Shown here piece after piece: positions 14,865 to 19,509 of a DNA stretch of 19,509 bases. The position numbers and the translations under genes are program-made. Within the stretch, counting starts at the first letter, position 1. Every line of letters starts with the position of its first letter. Below the pieces are notes generated by a model. The model made no database searches. It was given only the letters and a program-made list of their open reading frames with translations, and was not told the origin of the DNA. Origin of the DNA: Lentisphaeria bacterium (GTDB lineage: Bacteria; Verrucomicrobiota; Lentisphaeria; Oligosphaerales; Oligosphaeraceae); contig JAEDNB010000018.1 of the NCBI GenBank assembly GCA_016302725.1, positions 1 to 19,509 of the forward strand. The letters run 5' to 3'.

Positions 14865-16214
14865 ATGGCGGAGAGTTTTCTGGACGGATTGCTGAATGGG
14901 GTCTTTCGCCTCCTGGTGGAGGTGGTGCCGCCGCCGGGGCCCATGACGCCGGAGAATCTGGCGGAGGTGGCCCGTGGCATGGGGGCGGAGTTCTCCGGGG
15001 AACCCTGGCTTTACGGGGCCGTGGTGGCGGACCGCCCTGACGAACTGGAACGCTTCTCCCCCGAGGCCTTCGGGGAACCCTTCGGACAGGAGTTCCAACG
15101 CCCCATGGCGAGGATGCTCTCGGGCAAGGGGCGGCGGGCGCCCCAGGTCGCTGACCTCCTGGCGGAAGGCACCCTGGAAAAGGGGGGATACCAGGCTGTC
15201 TGCCCCGTCAGCGGGGACGCCTTGCCCCTGGAGGACGACTACACCGACTCCGTGGAGAGCCTCACCCTCTGCAAAAGCAAGGCCCCCGGAATCTTGACGG
15301 GGGCGACGGTCAATGTCTCCAAATACACCGCCCCCGACATGGCCCTCGCCTACGCCAAGACGGCACGGAAACTCTCCCGGGGCGCCAAGTTCCTCCTCGC
15401 TCAGGCCAGTTGGGACATGGCGAAGGCACAGGAACTCCAGTGGTGCCTCCAACTGCGGGACACCATGGTGCCCGTGGTGGCCAGGATTCTCTGGCTCTCC
15501 CAGGAACAACGGGAACTGCTCCCCCAGTGCCTCCCCCCCGGCGTCCTCCTGCCGGAACTCCATCAGAGGGCCCTCCAGGAGGCCTATGCCCAGGGAACCG
15601 CCGAGGGACGCCGCTTCCAGGCCCATGCCCTGGCCCTCCAGATGACGGGATATCGACGCCTGGGCTTCTGCGGCGTGTTGCTGGGCGGCGAACACACCCC
15701 CCTGGACCGCGCCACCCTCCAGGAGGAGTTCCAACGCTGCCAGGAACAGTGCCCCGACTACGATTCCTGGAGAGAGGCATGGCAGCGGGAGTTCGGGCTG
15801 TCCATGCACCCTCCCGTGGGCACGCCGCGCTATCTCTTCGAGGGGCTCCTGGAACCCCATGGACGGGATCCCGAACAATTGCATTTCGACCCCACCAGCG
15901 CCTTGGATACGGGAAAGGCCTCCTGGAACGACCGCCTGGTCTCCCGCCTTCTCCGCCTGGCCTCCACCCCCACCACCTCCCCCAGGATGCGCCGCCTCCT
16001 CTGCCGCCTCTGCGGCGTGGCACCCCAGAGACTCCCCTCCTTGGGTGGGCTGGGGTATCTGCCCAATGGGGAGTGCCCCAAGGGATTGACGGGGGGACCC
16101 TGCGGAAATGTGGATGGGGAGGGAGGCTGCGACTGCCGGGAGGGGCTTTGCTTCTTCCGCAGGGTGCTGGCCCTGGCCGCCGCCCAGGGACGCCTCCCGG
16201 AACTGGAACGGTAG
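14865..16214 (+). CDS. MTHFR-like protein fused to a MetV-type C-terminal domain
   Basis: The N-terminal part resembles the methylenetetrahydrofolate reductase TIM barrel. It has the first-strand motif LLVEVVPP with Glu19, PVSGDAL with Asp118 (the position of the folate-contacting Asp), GILTGATVN (142-150), and GAKFLLAQASWD (173-184). The C-terminal 75 residues match the MTHFR C-terminal/MetV domain: LCRLC (379-383), then GECPKGLTGGPCG (403-415) and a GCDCREGLC stretch (421-429), with Cys380, 383, 404, 413, 422, 424 and 429 as candidate metal ligands. In acetogens these two parts are separate subunits (MetF and MetV). The middle (about 275-360) is divergent, so FAD and folate binding need testing. 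The frame also has an ATG at 14826, 23 bases after the GH20 stop; I prefer 14865 because AGGAG lies 10 bases before it and conserved sequence begins after it. Reduction of methylene-THF to methyl-THF is the expected reaction. Confidence 0.8.
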   Translation: MAESFLDGLLNGVFRLLVEVVPPPGPMTPENLAEVARGMGAEFSGEPWLYGAVVADRPDELERFSPEAFGEPFGQEFQRPMARMLSGKGRRAPQVADLLAEGTLEKGGYQAVCPVSGDALPLEDDYTDSVESLTLCKSKAPGILTGATVNVSKYTAPDMALAYAKTARKLSRGAKFLLAQASWDMAKAQELQWCLQLRDTMVPVVARILWLSQEQRELLPQCLPPGVLLPELHQRALQEAYAQGTAEGRRFQAHALALQMTGYRRLGFCGVLLGGEHTPLDRATLQEEFQRCQEQCPDYDSWREAWQREFGLSMHPPVGTPRYLFEGLLEPHGRDPEQLHFDPTSALDTGKASWNDRLVSRLLRLASTPTTSPRMRRLLCRLCGVAPQRLPSLGGLGYLPNGECPKGLTGGPCGNVDGEGGCDCREGLCFFRRVLALAAAQGRLPELER

Positions 16215-16280
16215 GGCGCGCGGGCCCGTTTGTTTTCTAACCCCGAAATCAGGCCGGTTGGCCGGGAGTGGACAAGGACA

Positions 16281-16910
16281 ATGAAAGTGATTCTGGTGAA
16301 TGGCGGCCCCCATGAAAAGGGGTGCACCTACATGGCGTTGAACGAGGTGGCCAAATCCCTCCAGGCCCAGGGGGTGGAGACGGAATTCTTCTGGGCGGGG
16401 GCGCCGGGCGCCCTTCAGGGAAGCTGCCGGGGGTGCGGCTTCTGCCGCGCACAGGGACGGTGCGTGCTGGAGGACGGGGTGAACCGCTTCGCCGCCTTGG
16501 CGGAAAAGGCGGATGGCTTTGTCTTCGGCTCCCCCGTCCATTTCGCCGCCCCCTGCGGGGACCTCCTGGCCTTCATGGGACGCCTCTTCTACAGCGCAGG
16601 CAGAAAATTGGCCGGGAAGCCCGCCGCCTCCGTGGTCAGCTGCCGCCGGGGCGGGGCCACCGCCGCCCTGGACGCCATCAACAAGTTCTATCCCATCATG
16701 GGAATGCCCATGGTCCCCTCCCAATACTGGAACATGGTCCATGGCATCGCCCCACAGGATGTGCTGAAGGACGAGGAGGGGCTCCAAATCATGCGGAACC
16801 TGGGGGTGAAGATGGCCTGGATGCTCCGCAGCATCCAGGCTGGCCGCCAGGCGGGCGTGCCCGCCCCCGTCCTGGAGGAACCACCCCTCCGCACCAATTT
16901 CATCCGATAA
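16281..16910 (+). CDS. Flavodoxin-fold NAD(P)H-dependent reductase with a Cys cluster
   Basis: The 209-residue protein has the flavodoxin-like fold of the NADPH-dependent FMN reductase family. Its first strand and phosphate loop are MKVILVNGGPHEKGCTY (1-17), and FGSPVHFAAP (82-91) follows around the flavin. Four cysteines lie at 49, 52, 55 and 61 (CRGCGFCRAQGRC), as in iron-sulfur flavoprotein-like members, so it may bind an Fe-S centre as well as FMN. The open frame reaches back to 16230, but MKVILVNGG is the family start; upstream are GGGAG (12 bases) and AAGGA (too close). It lies 66 bp after the MTHFR-like gene and 23 bp before aat, so it is probably in the same operon. Electron supply to the MTHFR-like enzyme is a reasonable guess, not shown. 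Confidence 0.85.
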   Translation: MKVILVNGGPHEKGCTYMALNEVAKSLQAQGVETEFFWAGAPGALQGSCRGCGFCRAQGRCVLEDGVNRFAALAEKADGFVFGSPVHFAAPCGDLLAFMGRLFYSAGRKLAGKPAASVVSCRRGGATAALDAINKFYPIMGMPMVPSQYWNMVHGIAPQDVLKDEEGLQIMRNLGVKMAWMLRSIQAGRQAGVPAPVLEEPPLRTNFIR

Positions 16911-16920
16911 GCCCAGGGGG

Positions 16921-16928
16921 AAGGAGGT
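16921..16928 (+). promoter_or_regulatory. Perfect Shine-Dalgarno AAGGAGGT for aat
   Basis: AAGGAGGT lies 5 bases before the ATG at 16934. It fixes that start and shows that this genome does use canonical ribosome binding, in contrast with the pyrimidine-rich leaders of the epimerase and the right-edge gene. Confidence 0.85.
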
Positions 16929-16933
16929 ACGCC

Positions 16934-17653
16934 ATGGGCTGGACGGCGGAGAGGTGGGCGCGCCTGATGGCGTCCCCCCCCTGGCGCAAGAAGAGTCTCT
17001 TCCCCGCGCCGGAGACGGCGGACGAGGGGGGCGTCCTCGGGTTTTCCCAGGGACTGGATTGCCGGATGCTGGTAGACGCCTACTACCATGGCATCTTCCC
17101 CTGGCCCTTCGAGGAGGAGTCCGTGCTGTGGGCCTCCCCGCCCCGGCGGGGCGTCCTGCCGCTGGCGGAGTTCCACATCCCCAAAAGCCTGAAGCGGGAA
17201 TTGCGCAAAGGCGCCTTCCAGGTGAAGGCGGACACCTGCTTCCTGGAGGTGATGCGGGGCTGCGCGGAGGCTGTGCGCCCCGACGGGGAGGGAACCTGGA
17301 TTACGGGAAAGCTCCTGGAGGCCTATGGGGAGTTCCACCGCCTGGGATATGCCCACAGTTTCGAGGCTTTTGACCAGGAGGGACGCCTGGCAGGCGGGCT
17401 CTACGGCGTGGTGATGGGAAAGGTCTTCTGCGGCGAAAGCATGTTCTTCCGCGTCTCCGGCGCCTCGAAGGCCGCCTTCTGCGCCGCCGTGGAACGGATG
17501 GCCGCCGCCGGCATCGTCCTCATCGACACCCAAATGGTCACGAACTTGACAGCCTCCTTCGGCGCCCGGGAGATTTCCCGTGGGGAGTATCTTCTTTGGC
17601 TGGAGAATCTTCGTGGAGACGCCCCCACGCCCGGGCTCTTCTCCCAGGCTTAG
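16934..17653 (+). CDS. aat: Leucyl/phenylalanyl-tRNA-protein transferase
   Basis: The enzyme moves Leu or Phe from aminoacyl-tRNA to proteins with N-terminal Arg or Lys. This marks them for ClpS/ClpAP degradation in the N-degron pathway. At 239 residues it has the usual length. Family motifs appear in order: AYYHGIFPWPF (49-59), LWASPPRRGVLP (65-76), GTWITGKLLEAYGEFHRLGYAHSFEAF (120-146 region), GGLYGVVMGKVFCGESMF (154-171), SGASKAA (175-181) and LIDTQ (196-200). Trp122, Glu168, Asp198 and Gln200 occupy the positions of residues important in the E. coli enzyme. The segment after this (MVTNLTASFGA) replaces the Asp-His of the E. coli sequence with Asn-Leu. The start is set by a perfect Shine-Dalgarno. 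The FAD-dehydrogenase gene follows after 18 bp, suggesting co-transcription. Confidence 0.95.
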   Translation: MGWTAERWARLMASPPWRKKSLFPAPETADEGGVLGFSQGLDCRMLVDAYYHGIFPWPFEEESVLWASPPRRGVLPLAEFHIPKSLKRELRKGAFQVKADTCFLEVMRGCAEAVRPDGEGTWITGKLLEAYGEFHRLGYAHSFEAFDQEGRLAGGLYGVVMGKVFCGESMFFRVSGASKAAFCAAVERMAAAGIVLIDTQMVTNLTASFGAREISRGEYLLWLENLRGDAPTPGLFSQA

Positions 17654-17671
17654 TTTTTGTCATTGGACAGC

Positions 17672-19237
17672 ATGAAGGTCGGTGTACACATAGAGGTGGA
17701 GGCGCGCCAGGTGCCCCCAGGGGAGGAGAGGGAGTTTCTCCGGGCGCATGCCGCCCGGGCCTGCGGACTCCGGGAGGAGGAGGTGCTGGCGGTGGAAATC
17801 CATCGCCGAAGCCTGGATGCCCGGCAGAAGCCCCGGGTGAAGATTCTCTATTCCCTGGCCGTGGAGGTGCGCCCGGGGGCCGTGCCTCGCCGTGCCGTGG
17901 AGCCCGCCCCCCGGGAAGCCGTCTACCCCGAACCCCGGAACCTGTCGGGCCTCCAAGGGCCCCTGGTGGTGGGAACCGGACCCGCCGGACTCTTCGGGGC
18001 ATTGGTGCTGGCCATGGCGGGATGCCACCCTGTGGTGGTGGAGAGGGGACGGGACGTGACACGGCGGGAAAGGGACATCCGCCACTTCTTCCAAAGCCGC
18101 TGCCTCAACCCCGAAAGCAACTTGCTCTTCGGCGAGGGCGGGGCGGGCACCTGGTCCGATGGAAAACTCTTCACCCGCGTCCGGGACCCCCGCGCCCGCT
18201 TCGTCCTGGAGACCTTCGTGGCGGCGGGCGCCCCCCCGGAAATCCTCTACTACGCCCATCCCCACGTGGGGTCGGACCTCCTGCCTGGGGTGGTTGCGGC
18301 CATCCGAAACCGCATCCTCCAACTGGGGGGCACATTCCTCTGGGATACCCGGGTGGAGGCCGTGGAGGGGGAGGAAAGGTTCCAACGCCTGAAACTCCAG
18401 GACGGGACGGCCTTGGAAGGCCCCGCAGCCCTGGTGGCCTGCGGCCATAGCGCACGGGACCTGATTCAGCAAATGGCCGGTAAAGTCCAGGTGGCCATGA
18501 AGGGATTCCAACTGGGATGCCGCATCGAACACCCCCAGGCCTTCGTGAATCAAACCCAGTTCGGCATGGAACACCCATGGCCAGCACTGGGACCGGCGGA
18601 ATATCTCTTCTCCCGCCACGACGACGCCAGGGGACCAGGGGCCACGACGTTCTGCATGTGCCCCGGCGGGGAAATCATCCCCGCAACATGCACGGAGGGG
18701 ACACTGTGCACCAACGGCATGTCCAACTCCACACGAAACGGCCCCTTCGCCAACTCCGCCATCATCTCCACCCTCCCCGAAAACACTTTCCCCTCCCCCA
18801 GGGAGGCCTTCCTTTTCCTCCATGACCTGGAACGACGGGCCTTCACCATGGGGGAAAAACCCTATTGCGCCCCCGCGCAGACCGCATGCGCATTCCTCCA
18901 GGGGGAAAGTAAACCCCTCCCCAAAGAGTCCAGCTATCGACTGGGACTCACCCCCGCACGCCTGGATGCTCTCCTCCCACCCCCCGTCCGGGACGCCCTC
19001 CAATTGGCCCTCCGGGAATTCCACCGAAAGGCCCCGGGGTTCCTCCACCAGGGAACCCTCGTCGGCGTGGAAACCCGGGTCTCCAGCCCCGTCCGATTCC
19101 TCCGAAACCCCAATACTCTCCAAACCTCCATGGAGGGACTCTATGTGGCCGGAGAAGGCGGCGGAATGGCCGGAGGCATTGTCTCCGCCGCCATCGACGG
19201 CATGAAAATGGCCGAAAAAATCCTCGGCATGCCCTGA
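17672..19237 (+). CDS. FAD-dependent dehydrogenase, COG2509-like
   Basis: From ATG 17672 the protein has 521 residues. An N-terminal domain of about 95 residues (basic and acidic stretches, RKPRVKILYSLAVE-like strand) precedes a Rossmann FAD-binding fold with VVGTGPAGLFGA (99-110) and VVVERG (121-126). GEGGAGTWSDGKL follows near 150. The C-terminal FAD motif LYVAGEGGGMAGGIVSAAIDG lies near residues 490-512. This order (N-terminal alpha/beta domain, GxGxxG, GxGG-T-SDGKL, C-terminal GE-G-AGG) is that of the uncharacterised FAD-dependent dehydrogenases of COG2509. The substrate is unknown. The frame also opens with TTG at 17657; the ATG is preferred, though no good Shine-Dalgarno precedes either. 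It is the last gene of the plus-strand run that starts at 12109 and lies 18 bp after aat. No membrane segment is seen. Confidence 0.85.
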   Translation: MKVGVHIEVEARQVPPGEEREFLRAHAARACGLREEEVLAVEIHRRSLDARQKPRVKILYSLAVEVRPGAVPRRAVEPAPREAVYPEPRNLSGLQGPLVVGTGPAGLFGALVLAMAGCHPVVVERGRDVTRRERDIRHFFQSRCLNPESNLLFGEGGAGTWSDGKLFTRVRDPRARFVLETFVAAGAPPEILYYAHPHVGSDLLPGVVAAIRNRILQLGGTFLWDTRVEAVEGEERFQRLKLQDGTALEGPAALVACGHSARDLIQQMAGKVQVAMKGFQLGCRIEHPQAFVNQTQFGMEHPWPALGPAEYLFSRHDDARGPGATTFCMCPGGEIIPATCTEGTLCTNGMSNSTRNGPFANSAIISTLPENTFPSPREAFLFLHDLERRAFTMGEKPYCAPAQTACAFLQGESKPLPKESSYRLGLTPARLDALLPPPVRDALQLALREFHRKAPGFLHQGTLVGVETRVSSPVRFLRNPNTLQTSMEGLYVAGEGGGMAGGIVSAAIDGMKMAEKILGMP

Positions 19238-19280
19238 ATACACACAAACCTACCGACAAGGATTATCTTTACCTCCTGTT

Positions 19281-19297
19281 CGCTATACGTATTAGCG
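19281..19297. promoter_or_regulatory. Near-perfect palindrome upstream of the right-edge glycosidase gene
   Basis: CGCTA-TACGTA-TTAGCG is an inverted repeat broken only by one missing A in the left arm, with ATACGTAT at its heart. It lies about 60 bases before the ATG at 19358, in a 120-bp gap, as expected of an operator for a sugar-responsive repressor or an activator site. No LacI-type consensus that I know matches exactly. Confidence 0.35.
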
Positions 19298-19357
19298 GGG
19301 TTTCCTTTCCGGCCTTTCCTTTTTTCCTCTGTTTTTTCTTCAGAATCTTTGCTTTCC

Positions 19358-19509
19358 ATGGAGTTTAGCATCAGCGGTGTAGACGGGGCGTCCTGGCGTC
19401 CGATGCCCTTTTGGAGTTGGAACGACAAGTTGGAGCCGGAGGAGCTGTGCCGTCAGGTTCGTCGGATGAAGGAGGGGGGGTATGGGGGATTTTTCATGCA
19501 CGCCCGGGG
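19358..19509 (+). CDS. Glycosyl hydrolase-like protein, N-terminal 50 codons only
   Basis: The frame from ATG 19358 runs off the window. The visible residues include FRPMPFW-like WRPMPFWSWNDKLEPEEL (13-30) and MKEGGYGGFFMHARG (37-51). This is the characteristic start of very large glycosidase-like proteins, related to GH106/GH2-type families and abundant in Lentisphaerota and Planctomycetes, whose first barrel strands carry PFWSWN and GGFFMHAR. No signal peptide is present. No Shine-Dalgarno is seen; the 60 bases before the ATG are strongly pyrimidine-rich, as before the epimerase gene. The family assignment within glycosidases cannot be settled from this fragment. Confidence 0.7.
   Translation, partial: MEFSISGVDGASWRPMPFWSWNDKLEPEELCRQVRRMKEGGYGGFFMHAR

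Noticed and set aside
14787..16787. 666-codon minus-strand frame over the MTHFR-like and flavodoxin genes
   Set aside because: It spans two recognised plus-strand genes and their gap, and has no recognisable domains.
17660..19243. 527-codon minus-strand frame over the FAD-dehydrogenase gene
   Set aside because: It mirrors a gene with clear FAD-binding motifs, and its own translation is low-complexity Gly/His/Glu-rich.

Overview
The window is 19.5 kb of G+C-rich bacterial DNA, densely coding, with no rRNA, tRNA or CRISPR visible. Three features recall the PVC superphylum, especially Lentisphaerota or Kiritimatiellota: many sugar-related enzymes of the Gfo/Idh, AP-endonuclease-like TIM barrel, AGE epimerase and GH20 families; the opening motif of a large glycosidase at the right edge; and several genes without a Shine-Dalgarno sequence. 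This placement is inferred from gene style. No phylogenetic marker was compared.

Layout. At the left edge is the 3' part of a large carbohydrate-active protein (+). Converging on it is a minus-strand block, metK followed by uvrB. Next comes a 587-bp non-coding stretch holding the metK leader, short repeats and palindromes, and then a short plus-strand gene for the DNA-binding half of an IS630-type transposase. Two minus-strand transcripts follow: a lipoprotein tyrosine phosphatase with an unusual inserted domain, and a sugar isomerase-like TIM barrel with a Gfo/Idh dehydrogenase. Divergent from these, six plus-strand genes run colinearly from 12.1 to 19.2 kb: N-acylglucosamine 2-epimerase, GH20 hexosaminidase, a methylenetetrahydrofolate reductase-like protein fused to a MetV-type C-terminal domain, a flavodoxin-fold reductase with a Cys cluster, leucyl/phenylalanyl-tRNA-protein transferase (aat), and an FAD-dependent dehydrogenase of the COG2509 type. 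The right edge holds the first 50 codons of another large glycosidase-like gene.

How the genes may work together. The hexosaminidase and the 2-epimerase suggest intracellular use of N-acetylhexosamine oligosaccharides, with GlcNAc and ManNAc interconverted. The TIM barrel and Gfo/Idh pair fits oxidation and isomerisation of another sugar or cyclitol. MetK and the MTHFR-like fusion both belong to one-carbon and methionine metabolism, and the flavodoxin-fold protein next to the fusion may be its redox partner. These links are inferred from gene order.

The points most worth a second look are the phosphatase with an inserted sugar-binding-like domain, the MTHFR/MetV fusion beside a Cys-cluster flavoprotein, the long structured metK leader, the TCTAGA clusters in two intergenic regions, and the C10-T7 tract abutting the epimerase start codon. 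No clearly new multi-gene defence or mobile system was seen.
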